Assembly (NCBI GenBank): GCA_010015655.1
Contig: ML976777.1
Span: 92,956-156,955 of the forward strand
Direction: 5' to 3'
Length of the DNA: 64,000 bases
Source of the DNA: Bimuria novae-zelandiae CBS 107.79
Lineage: Eukaryota; Ascomycota; Dothideomycetes; Pleosporales; Didymosphaeriaceae
In this document: positions 32,678 through 44,739 of the stretch, in pieces
How positions within the stretch are numbered: the stretch's first letter is position 1
Layout of the letters: each line of letters starts with the position of its first letter
Notes under the pieces: generated by a model
What the model saw: the letters and a program-made list of their open reading frames with translations, nothing else
What the model was told of the DNA's origin: nothing
The model's database searches: none
Program-made: the position numbers and the translations under genes

Positions 32678-34171
32678 ATGACAGAGCCTGAGCCGCCCGC
32701 CGTCGCGAAGCTCAGTCTTGCCGAGACTGCGACCGAGCCAGTCAAAGGCAAGAAGGAGCAAGAGATCAACCCTTGGGACGTTCAAGCCGCGACGGACGAG
32801 CAGGGCAACGTCTTGGAGTTTGATTACCACGCCATCTCACAGAAATGGGCTACCAAGCTCATTGACGACGAGCTTCTCGCACGCTTCGAACGCGTTACGG
32901 GCCACAAGCCCCACCGTTGGTTGCGAAGACGCCTCTTCTTCTCTCACCGCGACCTCGAACAGATCCTCGACACATATGAGAAAGAAGGCACCTTCCTGTT
33001 GTACACCGGGCGTGGACCTTCCAGTGACTCTATGCACATCGGTCACACGATCCCGTTCGAGTTCACCAAGTGGTTACAGGACGTGTTTGACGTACCTCTC
33101 GTCATCATGTTGACCGATGACGAGAAGTTCCTGTTCAAGAAAGGGCTCACACTGAAGCAAGTGCGCGCATTTGCGCGCCAGAACGCCAGAGACATCATCG
33201 CCATTGGCTTCGACCCGAAGAAGACCTTCATATACATCGACTCCGACTTCTTTTACGACGGCTACGGCAAACACTTCATGCACAACGTGCGAGAATTCGA
33301 ACACCTCATCACGAACAACCAGGTCCGCGGCGCCTTTGGCTTCGACGGTTCCACAAACGTCGGCAGCAACTCCTTCCCTGCGGTACAATGTGTAGCCGCT
33401 TTCGCAAGTTCATACCCATTCATCTTCGGCCTCGATCACAAGGCAGAGGACCGCTACGCCAAGCTCGCCGCGATACCGTGTCTCATTCCCTGCGCCATCG
33501 ACCAAGACCCCTACTTCCGCATCTTGCGCGAAAACTGCTCCCGCATGCCGCTTCCCTCACCGAAGCCTGCGCTCATCCACTCCAAATTCCTTACCGCGCT
33601 TCAAGGCGCAGGCGGCAAGATGAGTGCGTCGGATCCGAATTCCGCAATCTACATGTCGGACACGCCGAACCAGATCAAGAAGAAGATCAACAGCCATGCG
33701 TTCAGCGGCGGCCAGGAGACAAAGGAACTACACGAAGAGCTGGGCGGAAATCCCGACATCGACGTGCCCTACCAGTACATCGCATACTTTGAAGACGACG
33801 ATGAGAGGCTCGTTCAGCTTGCCGAGGGCTATCGCAAAGGCACAGTGCTCACCGGCGAAATGAAGAAGCAGTGCGTCGAGATGATGCAAGCATACGTGAA
33901 GCGTTTCCAGGAAGCACGAGCGAAGGTCACAGATGAGATCTACGAGGAGTTCCTGCGGCCACGGAAATTGGAGTGGGCAGGGAACCCCAAGGTGGAGAGG
34001 AAGGAGGTAACGGAGCCAGCCAAAGAAGGTGCTGCGGAGGGCGCAAAGATGGGCGAGGACGGCAAGCCGTTGACAAAGAACCAGCTAAAGAAGCTGTTAA
34101 AGGAGCAGGAGACGGAGCGGAAGAAGCAGGAGAAAGCCGCGGCGAAGGCGGCGAAAGAAGCCGCGCAGTAG
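32678..34171 (+). CDS. WRS1: Tryptophanyl-tRNA synthetase, cytosolic
   Basis: 497 residues from ATG 32678 (MTEPEPPAVAKLS). The frame extends five codons upstream only to a TTG. It is a class Ic synthetase with the HIGH-type motif MHIGH at about 119-123, the KMSAS loop at about 314-318 (GGKMSASDPNSAIY) and typical eukaryotic TrpRS blocks (GFDPKKTFIYID, FGLDHKAEDRYA). It charges tRNA-Trp with tryptophan using ATP. Compared with the yeast enzyme it has a Lys/Glu/Ala-rich tail (after EWAGNPKVERKE, about 60 residues) that should form a charged helix. Single exon, high GC, no lesion. Essential housekeeping gene. Confidence 0.97.
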   Translation: MTEPEPPAVAKLSLAETATEPVKGKKEQEINPWDVQAATDEQGNVLEFDYHAISQKWATKLIDDELLARFERVTGHKPHRWLRRRLFFSHRDLEQILDTYEKEGTFLLYTGRGPSSDSMHIGHTIPFEFTKWLQDVFDVPLVIMLTDDEKFLFKKGLTLKQVRAFARQNARDIIAIGFDPKKTFIYIDSDFFYDGYGKHFMHNVREFEHLITNNQVRGAFGFDGSTNVGSNSFPAVQCVAAFASSYPFIFGLDHKAEDRYAKLAAIPCLIPCAIDQDPYFRILRENCSRMPLPSPKPALIHSKFLTALQGAGGKMSASDPNSAIYMSDTPNQIKKKINSHAFSGGQETKELHEELGGNPDIDVPYQYIAYFEDDDERLVQLAEGYRKGTVLTGEMKKQCVEMMQAYVKRFQEARAKVTDEIYEEFLRPRKLEWAGNPKVERKEVTEPAKEGAAEGAKMGEDGKPLTKNQLKKLLKEQETERKKQEKAAAKAAKEAAQ

Positions 34172-36132
34172 GTAGAGGGAGGACAGGTGTCGTAAGGTGC
34201 ATCTTACATAGATAAGCAGAAGACTTTTACAATTTTATTACACATAATACCAGGCAAAACTTTACCTTAACCAATACTTCGTCGCGTCTAAGTAGATGTC
34301 TAAAGAGAAAATTAACATTAGGTAACAAGCCTAATGAAAAGGCAAAAAAGAAGGTAGGAGTTATTTTATAGACGTGTTCCTGAAACATCTGGAAAGGCAT
34401 TGTTTAAGGTCGGTCTGCACGACCAGACTGCGGATCGAACCTAGTACCTTACGCACTGGTGACTCTCATGTTGTTACCGTTAGGATACAACATATGAGCC
34501 GCACAGCGCGTTCGATCTAATGGATTCTAGTTCAAATTCAATTACATATACTACTAGAAATTATACGCCTGCTAAAGATTGGCGATTTCGTACGCGTGTG
34601 TTTGCTGGTTGGTATACAGAGGTGTAAACAGTGCGGTGGCCACTCACGTTTAAAAGGCAGGCGCGAAAATGCTAAGGTTGGGTCGTGCCTTCCACTTACG
34701 AGTTTGACCGCTCCTAAGAGAGCGTTAACAGCTCCTTTACGGCGTGGCTTGTCGCAGCACTAAGTGCATTCGTTCTATACTAGCTAACTAAGAACAGTAG
34801 TGGCAGAGAGGACTTGCGTGCTCTCTCACATATTGCAAGCTACTATGCGCCTTACTCATTAATATAACATGAGGCAATCACATAGAGACAACAGAACAAC
34901 AAGCTATACTGCTCCAATATGCCTGCGCGCACAAGAGTACCACAATACTACTACCAGAAGGAGCCTGATGCTTGTGCTCCTGGGCGCAGAGTCAGCGTAT
35001 ATATATATTTTAATCGTGAAGTGCGTTGCTCATCCCGGCCTAACTTAATAGACTAAGCGGTGGAGATAGTACTTATGGTAGATGCTGCACGCCGGTGCAT
35101 AGATGGGACAATTGCACGAAGGCAGTGCCTTGTGTGGACGGGCAGTAGAGCGATGTATCCTCATCACGCATGTAATACCAACCAAAAGTTTACATCGACT
35201 AAAGCCGTCCTCACGCCAGGTTACTTTCATCAGCAGCCCGCTCGCAAAATATTTCCATCCTGTCTTGAGTGCAGATCTGGCCCCCAGTTTGCTCATGGGT
35301 GCGACCCTATGATCTATAATACAGTGTCGCCTGGACAGTCATGACTCCTTAACTTAATGCCCGTCTCCACATATCCCGCCGCTGCTCTATCGTGCCTCTC
35401 ATGTAGCACGCAAGGCAAAGCGTGCCGAATACATGTCACGATGCGGTCCGTTCATGGCCGCCGGCTGGTAACTACGGGGCGACTTGGCTACTAGGAATGG
35501 GTATGTGCGAGTCATTTGCCGTCGTAACCAGGGTCCTGGGGATAACTCGAACGTGTTTGCAGAAGTGGAGTAGAGATAATTTCCTTGAGCGCCAGTAAAC
35601 ATACCGAGGGTTAAAATAGGCAGGGAGTGCAGGAAGTGCGTAGCAGGATTAAGGGGTGGTGAGTTAGCGGATATCAGGTTCGGTTTGATTCAAGGGTCTG
35701 GGATGGTTCTGTGAAATCTGATTAGATGTGCGATTTCTATGTTTTTGGTTTAGGAGCAGTCAGGAGTGGGTGCAAGAAATGTCACCTAGGCTTCATTCCG
35801 CGTCTGGTGCCTAGATAGTTCCGGCGGCCCCACAGTGGAATTTTTGTTACTCACCAATCGTATTGATTCATGGCAGAGACTTCGTTGTGCGTGTGGCGAG
35901 ATTCTAGTCGTAGGAATATCTCTGCCCTAACTATGTTGAAGTAAGTTTGCTATTCAATTATGAAGTACAAGAAGTATTCATAATATCCCAAATAATTTAA
36001 TCTGTTGATCAGAAAACCCATCGACTAGGTGAAGAATAGAGTCCATCCCTGCAGTTAACACTGTACCTCGGTATAATTATGTAAGAACCTGTATGTGGAC
36101 GTCCCTGTATCTCATAGTCCTTACATTTGAAG
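34172..36132. other. Intergenic, 2 kb; contains dispersed repeat copy 3
   Basis: The repeat at about 34350-34700 is described separately. From 34750 to 36132 I find no gene, RNA or clear repeat; composition is close to normal. Confidence 0.5.
34350..34700 (-). repeat. tRNA-related SINE-like repeat, copy 3
   Basis: On the minus strand a tRNA-like block (about 34410-34506) contains GGTTCGATCC (34432-34441), a match to the pol III B box. Upstream lies an A-box-like TATCCTAACGGTAAC. The arms do not fold into a proper tRNA. Downstream on the minus strand come TATAGACGT-type sequence (34367-34375) and a pyrimidine-rich end. The block at 34634-34666 (AAAAGGCAGGCGCG) matches copies 1 and 2. Confidence 0.5.
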
Positions 36133-36655
36133 TCAGGGGTGAACTGCTTTTGAGGGTCTTAGAGACGATGTGCTCAGCCAATCGCACGTTACGCAGTCGC
36201 TCGCTCCCCCTTGTTGAGATCTGAACACACGTTGGCAGTATTGGTCACTGAAGTCCCATGTGTTTCGTTGCTCTGTGCAGACCATTGAAATTCCGAATTG
36301 AAGGTTGTCCTGGTAAAACTCTTTCGCTTCGGTGAGATATCTGCTACGCTCGTCCAACGGACCGCCGGGAATACAGCGTGTTTGATCCGTGCGTGCGAAC
36401 CGCAGATTGCAATTCGGACTGCTAAGCTCGCGTAAGTTGACGGAACTACGTTTTGGGGAAAGCTTACCAATGCAATCTACCATCGAGGAGCATTTGTGTT
36501 CGTAATGGTCTATTAGAACATCCGAGGCAGTCGTCCTCGCGATCTCTGTTCTCTACCCATCCAGAGTCGCCTTCTGACACAATGACAGCCATTATCAAAG
36601 TGGTTCCTGGTTCGAGGGGTTCTTACGGTTGAATATAACTGTTCGGCCGATTGGT
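36133..36655 (-). pseudogene. 3' half of the ubiquitin-like-domain gene split by a hAT element
   Basis: Read on the minus strand after the hAT target duplication, the frame of the 5' half continues exactly: LFDT, then NRPNSYIQP, a TAA (36623-36625) and EPLEPGTTLIMAVIV. That last block is the end of the fungal ubiquitin-like domain. Next come CLGC and, after a 49-nt intron (36419-36467, GTAAGC..GCAG), HCPNC, a likely zinc ribbon. The open tail runs to TGA at 36133. The TAA is where CAA (Gln) would fit and could be a C-to-T change. The tail beyond the zinc ribbon (RSRYLTEAKEFYQDNLQFGI...) is not recognised. Confidence 0.75.
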
Positions 36656-36663
36656 GTCGAACA
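36656..36663. repeat. hAT target site duplication, left copy
   Basis: GTCGAACA here is identical to 53982-53989 at the other end of the 17.3-kb insertion. Eight bases is the diagnostic hAT duplication length. Confidence 0.9.
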
Positions 36664-38401
36664 CACAATTGTCAACAATCAAATATACTTCCAAATCTCG
36701 ATCTTCGAACGGCCAATTTGTCAAATTAGGTAAATTAAGTCTAAAATAAAAATTTAACTAGGAAATTTAATAAATTTAGTAGTATTATTTAGTTATAGAA
36801 GCGAGCGGGTGTTACTATAAAAGTATATTTATTTAAAGTTATTAATTAGCTATAACTTATTACTAGTATTACGCTTAGGTCTCTTAGCTATCTTATTACG
36901 TACTTAACGCGCTATTTTATTATTATTACCTATTTATTAGTATACTTTTATTAATATTTTAGCTATTATAGTTAACTTATCGCGTACTTTTTACTACTTT
37001 TACTTACCTTATACGCTTACTAATAGCCTAAGATACCCCCTAAACGCGCTATTAATAATACTACACGCGCTAGAGTACGCGCTAATAGCGCTATAAAGGT
37101 AATAAATAAAGGTAAAGGTCGTGGTAATCGTTAGAAAGTACGCACTTAGTAAGCTATTAAAAGTAACTTACTACTAATTAATACTACTAGTTAGTTAATA
37201 AAGCTCCTATTACCTTAATTATTACTATTATAAGTAGCTAGCTAGCTAGCTATGCCTATCGAAGATCTGCTTATTAGCTAGATTATAAATATCTTATAGT
37301 AGATATAGGAGCTATAGTTACTAGAGTTATAAATATTATTAATGTTATTATTAGCGTTAAAGGTAGCTATAGAGGCTTTAATTATAAAGAATAATAATAT
37401 TATTAGTAATAGCTTTAATAGGTGCTTTACGGATAATTATAATAATATTAATTAAAAAAGCTAGCTTAGTACTAGGTACTATAGTATACTCTTATTAGTA
37501 AAAAGAGCTATGTCTTTAAGTATAACTATTATATTACATTAAAGTAAAGTCCTATATAAATTATAGCTAATAAGCCTAAGCGTACCTTTTTTGTATACTA
37601 CTTTTGTCACTATAACGCGCTAACGAGCAGCATAATTAAGGTAATAGATACTATAAGCTCTATAGTAAAGCACCTAGGTTATTAAAGGCGTAGCTATAGC
37701 CTAACTAAGCGCAGGAAGCAGCTACTATACCTATTAAATAATTAGTTAATTATTTTTAATATAATAAAAAAGGGCGTACCTATTATATAAGCCATAATTA
37801 ATAAGCTAAATAATTTTAATATTTAAGACTTTCAGCTCGCTACTATATAATAGCTTATTAAAAATAACTATTTATTACGTAAATTTAAGACTAAGAGCTT
37901 TTAGCGTATACTATAGTTTACTAATCTTATAATAGTTTAAGTATTATAAATAAGCTATAATAGCGTATTAAGATTTATATTATAACTCTATAACTATTTT
38001 ATTTGTATTATTAAAGTACAATTAGTAACTATAAGTGGTAAGGTATATATTAGTTTTAATAATTAAATTGTAAATAGTAATGAGCATAACTTCTTTAGTG
38101 TTATTACTTACTATATTAATACTATAGGTAAGATTTAAGACTTACTTATCGCGCTATTATAGCTTGCTAGTGTGTATAGTGGTAAGAGAATAGGCAAATA
38201 TATTAATAAAGCATTATAAGCGTTTAATGTAATAATAAAGAAGCTAGGTTACTTTATATTAAATAACGCTATAAGTAATAATATAGTAGTAAAATACTTA
38301 GGTAAATAGTATAAATTTACTATTACTTAATGCCGTCTTCGTTATAATTACTATACTATTAACTTTATTAGCTAAACTATTATGTTTAGTAAGGATAAAG
38401 A

Positions 38402-38562
38402 TGTAATGGGCTACGCCCAGTTATTGCCTCGGATCCTTGACCCTCGGTTATGCAAACCCTAGATATATAAGTTTAATGCTTAAAGCTTAACTTTAGACTC
38501 TTTATTAAATTTATAAGTATTTTTCTAGCACCTTTAGCTCCTTAAGCACCTAGCCCCTTACA
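38402..38562 (+). repeat. Gypsy 5' LTR (161 bp)
   Basis: Begins TGTAATGGGCTACGCC and ends CCCCTTACA, with short inverted ends TGTAA/TTACA. Differs from the 3' LTR mainly by C/T and G/A transitions. Confidence 0.9.
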
Positions 38563-39257
38563 TTAAATTTAATTACTTTTACTTATTACGGGATAAGTAG
38601 ATTTTAAATATAATTATAAACTAAAGCTATAAAGCAGCACACGAAGTTAAAAGACTCATATAGATAAATATTATAAAGGTAACGCCTAGACCTACGAGGA
38701 GATAGAACTCTCCCTAGTAAGTAATTAAAAAAAGTCTTAATAAACACTTAACGCTAGCAAGACTATCTTTACTAAATAAAAAAGTTATAGAAATAAGAAT
38801 AGGACCTTTTACTAAAAGTCTACGTCTTAGCGCGAATAATTATACGTAGTAAGCTATTAGCTTATAAAAAAGTAATAACTAAGAAAATAAAAGGATAGCC
38901 TCCCTATTTATAACTAAACTCTAGGTATTAGGAGTTAACAAGAATAAAATCTAATAATTCTTAAATAAGGTTAAAGCACTTATTAACCTCTAAGATACCT
39001 TTTAGACTTTACTATAAAAAGTAAAAGGACTAACTAAAGAAATAGTAAGGGAGCGCTAAGAACTCCTAATAATATAATAATATTTTTAAGAGATAGGAGG
39101 TATAAATTAGCTATTAAAAGTAGACTAATAAATAGAGCTACTAAAGAGATTAATAGTAGAGCTTATTTTAAACTAAGAAAGAAGCTATCGCCTTAAAATT
39201 CTTAACTTAGCTTACTTTAATAGTAAATAACAGGATTACTACTATTTTAAAATAGTA

Positions 39258-41109
39258 ACATGTTTTATAAGCGAGCGGCCCAAACAAGCGAGCGGCCCAC
39301 CCCACCAACTTTTTGCAGCACATAAACTTCTACCTACTATGGCGCCCCTAATTCAGGCCCAACTAGCCTCTGCTAAGTCTAATATACACCTTACAATCTT
39401 AGCTATTAATTAAAACTAAATTTAGTCTGTAAGAGGTGTAGCATATATATTTACTATCTCTTAAATAACGCTCTAACGCTAACGCGCTAGAATTGCTACG
39501 CAACGCGATTACTAGCCTAAATTAAAAAAGCTTACTAAAATAGAAGAAGAGGTAATTATTAGGTATATACTTGACCTAGATTCGCGAGGATTTCTGCCTA
39601 CGCTAAGTGCTATGCAAGATATGGCGGATAAGCTACTTACTAAGCGAGGCGCTAGACAGGTTGGCAAGTAGTGGTTACGCAACTTTATTAAGCGAACAGA
39701 TTATCTTACTACACGATTTAATTAACTGTATAATTGGCAGAGAGCTCTGTGTGAGGATCTAAATACTATTAGAGTTTAGTTTGAGCTTATAGCGCGCATA
39801 AAGGCTACCTATAGTATCTATAATAAGGATACCTACAACTTCGACGAGACTAGTTTTATAATAGGCAAGATATTATCTTAGCTTGTTATTATAGGCTTAA
39901 AGAGACGCGGCAGGCTAAAGGCTATCTAGCTAGGCAATTGTGGGTAAACTATAGTAATCTATAGAATTAGCGCTACTGGCTAGGCGATCCCGCCCTTTAT
40001 TATCTTCGCTAGCTAGTATTACCTCTCTGCCTAGTACTAGGACGATAATATACCGCGCAACTAGGCTTTCGCTATTAGCGATAATAGCTAGACTACTAAT
40101 AAGCTTAAAGTAGAGTAGCTAAGGCACTTTATTAAGTATATAGTAAAGTATAGGGTAGGCGCGCGCTAGCTACTTATACTTAATAGCTATAAAAGCTATA
40201 ACTTGCTCGAATTTTAAGAGCTCTGTAAGGAGAATAATATTTATACTCTCTATATACTACTATATTTGTCGCACCTCCTATAGCTACTTAATATTAGCTA
40301 CTTTTTGCCATTAAAGCGCGCGTATAGCCGCTAGATTAAGAGCCTAATGCGCGACTATATTAACTACATTACGAAGCTAGAGTTCCTACTAGCCTTCTAC
40401 GTAGCCTATAAGTAATTAATTATAAAGGAAAATATCTGCGCAAGCTTTCGAGGCGCTAGCCTAGTCCTATACAACCTAGAGGCAGTAATATTAAAGCTTA
40501 ATATTAAGCTTCGTACGCCAACGCTGCCTCTACCAAAGGTTACCCTTTAAGAAGCTAAAACACTAAGCAACGCGCGCGAGCTAGAGGCTTAATTAATATT
40601 AATTTATAATAGGATTTAAAGGTATAAAAGCTTATTACCTACTTCTATTATTATAGCGCTTAATTAGCTTAAAAAGGGCGCTAAGGTAATAGCTTACGAA
40701 AGTACGCTTATGCGCGATCAGATCGCGAGGCTTAAGAAGGCTAATAAGGCCGCTATAACGCGTAAATAGCGCAAAAAGAAGCGGATCTAGAGGCAGGGTA
40801 TCTTAATAAAGGCAGAAGCAGAGAAGATTATCGCTTAAAAGGATGTTAAGCAGCAGATAGAGGTAGAAATACGTTAAGATAAGGCGCAATTAGGTGCTAA
40901 TTGGCAGGCTTTAACACGCTATAGCCGCTGCAAGAAGACTGGCTATAACATGCAAATATGCAAGAACGATATTATAGATACTATTTAATCTAGTATAGCA
41001 ATTATATACTATTATCTTATTATGTTGTTAAGATAGGTTGCTGTAAAGGTATAAAAAGTTGGTGGGGTGGGCCGCTCGCTTGTATGGGCCGCTCGCTTAT
41101 AAAACACGT
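39258..41109 (+). mobile_element. Fot1-like (pogo, Tc1/mariner) transposon
   Basis: 57-bp inverted ends (39258-39314, 41053-41109) are flanked by TA (39256-39257, 41110-41111). Each TIR holds two direct copies of aagcgagcggccca. Element length is 1852 bp. It lies in the gag region of the Gypsy element and is less heavily mutated than its host. Confidence 0.92.
39390..40990 (+). pseudogene. Fot1-like DDE_1 transposase with CCHC tail
   Basis: Family blocks are in order: a CENP-B/Tc5-type HTH (DLDSRGFLPTLSAMQDMADKL near 39580), YNFDETSFIIGK with the first Asp (near 39835), the second-Asp region LLILNSYKSYNLLEF (near 40170), then LKRAYSR and CASFRGASLVLYNLEAV (near 40440). It ends with a CKKTGYNMQIC zinc-knuckle-like motif near 40930. 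More than 15 in-frame stops, mostly TAA/TAG, as expected from RIP. Confidence 0.85.
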
Positions 41110-42762
41110 TAATATAATATAAGCTCTTAGAGGATAGGGACTACTTTAGAAATATATTTAGATATATTATTAGTTAATTAACAGAACGTGTAGCGATAGT
41201 AAGAATTATATATTTAAACTACTACCTAGGGTGCACTAAAGCTAACCTCTAAAAGCTACTAGACTATAACTTTTATAATTATTTAGTAGAAGAAATCGCT
41301 CGTAACTACTTACTTATAATATAATAAAAGAACTAGAAGCTTCGTGACTTTAACCTTAACTTTAATAACTATGCTATAGAAGCTAAGAAGCATAGTTAAG
41401 AAATTTTAAAAAACTTATATTTTTAAAGCCTCTATAAGGACTTATAGGACTAAATAGTTATAGTAAATATAAATAATAATTAGGACCTGTAAGAGGTCTA
41501 AAAAAAAGTTAATAAAGTAAAAGAAAATCTCTTTTAAAATATATTATAGCTACTAAAGTTTTCTACTAAGAACAGGGCGCTAGACAAAATAGATTAGGAA
41601 CTCACCTAAGCTAACCCTAAAAGGATGTCTAGCCGACGAAGCCAAGATAAAAGATACTAAGTGATAGACGGAGCCACAGGATATAAGTCTAGTAATACTT
41701 AGAAACAAGCCACGTAGGTGTCGCACGAGGTAATAGAAACCTATAAAAAGAATAGTTCATATTTTTATTATAGAAATACAGGACATCGCGTAAAGTAGTA
41801 TAAACTTTTATTTATAATAAAGCTAGTATAAGTTCGCGCCGCTGCACTCGCTACTAAAAAATTCTTTAATAAAGAATAAAATATAGCCTTTACTAATTTA
41901 GAAAACTAAGTCTTCTTAGTAATAGTTGCCGCCAGAAGGTAGAAGTAGGAAAAAAGAAAAAAATAAGTTTTAATAACCTTTAAAGACTATAGCTAGACTT
42001 AATACTAATAATAGTATACTTACTTATTAATAACATTATATTTATATTAGTGATAATTAATTTGGGTTATTTAACCTTTAAATTTATATTAGAAAAACTT
42101 ATAACGAAAGCCTACTTACAGCGCAAAAACCTACCCTATTTATAAGAGGTTATTAGTATTAGAGGCATGCGACTCTTCGTACGTAAAGTAGTCTAATTAG
42201 AAATAAATATTAATAGCTATATAAAACTAATATAGCTATATATCTTACCTAATAACAGGTTGTACGACCTAATCCTTGGCCTAACCTAAATAAAAAAAAT
42301 AGGGTTAAACTAGCCTTAGCGAAGAAATTAATTTAGATTAGAAGTTTAGGCACCTATATTTATAATTAAAAAGGTAAAAAACTATTAATAAAGCCTTAAG
42401 GGATATTAGCTATAGCCTTTATAGCCTTAAATTAGCGTAATTAACGCCTAAGAAATAGGGCTAAAGTATTTTCTATATTAATAAAAAATATATAGAAGGC
42501 GTTAACCCGAAAGCTAAAGGTAAATTTATAAAAGTTACTACTTAAAGCTTTTAAGGACTTATAGCGTATCTTTTATAAGGAATAAGCTAACAAGCTCCCC
42601 CTATACTATAGACCTAAAGTAGATCTTTCTATCCCTCTCGTAGAAAAAGATAATAAGACCCTAAAGATCCCTTATAGCCCTTTATTTAATATATCTCGCA
42701 AAGAGTTACTCGTCCTTTAAAAAAAGCTTATTAAATACTTAAATAAAAGCTTTATTTAAGTA

Positions 42763-44617
42763 GAGTTCCCCCCCCAGATTTGACCCAACCCTAGATTTAA
42801 CCCAGTAAAAGCATGCGACGCGCATGCATCACGCGTTATCCCCACTAATACCTCCCTAAACACTAAAAAAATAATCAAATCGCGAAATTCAAATACAGAA
42901 GGCTTTATATACCTTTTAAAATAAAGATTTTTCTTCTCTAAATTCTGCTATAGACTTCTTTAAAGTTTCGCAACGCACCTTACACCGCAGGCATTATGGC
43001 AGCTTAACGCAGTCTACAAGCCACGAAATAACTTAGATCCTATTAAACGCGGAAGAAAAGTCTCTTATATAATAGATTAAGAACTATACTATTACTAGAA
43101 CCTAAATTACCTACTTAATGCTAAAGGAGCTTACCTTTCTTATATAGGCCGCACGCGTTACGCACGCGTTATAACTAGCCCTTCCTCTATAATTACTCTC
43201 CTATATTAATAATAAATAGATTACACGTTTCTAAAAGAGGAACCCTAAAATAGAAGGGGTATTTACTAGGCATCTTAAGTATTCACGAAAGGAAGGAGCA
43301 TCCTACACGCGTGTAGAGCGCTAGTTTAACGCAGTAGCTTTAAAAATAGAGGAGCATGCGTACCTCCCTTCGGATATATAGAATATAGATAAGTTAGGAT
43401 TTAGTGTTAGTGAGGAGCAGATTATGAAGGTATTAGTGTATCTTAATACTACTTAAAAGGACAAAGTAATTACTAAGAAGTAAGAATAAGTTATAGATAT
43501 TAAGTGCATTAATGCTACAGGCAAAGCGCTAGCTTCCCTCCTAATCTTTAAAAGAAATAATATTAACACACGATAGATTAATAAGCAATCGCCTCTAGGG
43601 TGGCATTTTGCTACTAGTAAGAATAGCTAGACATTAAATAACCTGGGTCTAGAATGGCTAAAGAGAGTATTTAATCTATTAACCCGCGACAAGGCTACAG
43701 GGCGCTAGCGTTTACTTATTGCGAATAGATATAAAAGTTATATACGCGCAGATTTTATCGCCTACTATATAAGAAATTAGATTAATTTTTTAATTATGCC
43801 TGCTTATTGCTCGCATATACTCTAACCTCTTAATCTTAGCATCTTTTTAGCGTTTAAACGGTATTACTCCTGTGAGACGCATGTAATATCCTAGCTTAGC
43901 TTATAGCGTATCCCGCGATTAGAGTAGATAGAATTGCTATCCTACGCACGAGAGAAGGCAATATTAAAGAAAAATATACTTAGTAGATAGCGTGCTACTA
44001 GCTTATAGCCTACGTTACTTATACGCGTCCTTAGTAACCTGCCTCGCAAGTTACCCCTACTATTACCTATCCTAGCTATACTATAATAAGCAACTAATCT
44101 AGATCTCTCTCTACTATAGAGCTCTTTTCTAGAGCTAGTAGAACTACTAAGATTAAATAAGTAATTTATAAAGTCGCTTTGCAAGGATCCCGTAGTCCTC
44201 TTGCCAGTAAAACGCTACGCAGAGTGGATAACACGCCTCTATAAAATATAGAATACTATAATAGCTATTTAAGCTAAGTAGATTACAGATTAGTCTAAGC
44301 TTCTTTAGAAGTAAAAGAAGGCTAAGAAAGGAAAAAGAGTTTAACTAGAAGGTTAATTAATTTATATAATAATAGAAGTGTTATAGATCGCCCGCGAGGA
44401 GGAGGCAAAGCTAATAATAAAATAAGTAAGAAGGCGCCCACGAAAGGTTATAGTACTAGAAGAAGATAGTTAGGAGGAAGCGGAAGGTTCGGATTATTTA
44501 GTAGATAGTTTATTAGAGGGGCTAGCAAAGCGCACGCGACGCGTAATGCAATCGCGTGCGTAGAGTTAATTTTGCTAGGTTAAATCTAGGGTTGGGTTAA
44601 ATCTGGGGGGGAGACTC
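42763..44617 (+). mobile_element. Pogo-like transposon A (1855 bp)
   Basis: Inverted ends begin GAGT(C/T)TCCCCCC, then CAGATTTAACCCAACC. TA duplication lies at 42761-42762 and 44618-44619. It is inserted in the RT domain of the Gypsy element. It encodes a DDE_1 transposase remnant from ATG 42996 to about 44562, with HFATSKNS, GLEWLKRVFNLLTRDK, CSHILQPLNLSIFLAFKRYY and a charged C-terminal region. Confidence 0.9.
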
Positions 44618-44739
44618 TAAGTAAGTCTAGCGCCACTACCTTAGTATTATTTACTAAAAAACCTAGTAGAGGACTACGCTTCTACGTTAATTATTAAGCC
44701 TTAAATACTATCTTAAAAAAGGACTAGTATCTTTTACTA

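Noticed and set aside
34410..34506. Functional tRNA gene on the minus strand
   Set aside because: B-box and A-box-like words are present, but the T stem and acceptor stem do not pair, and the block sits in a degenerate repeat.
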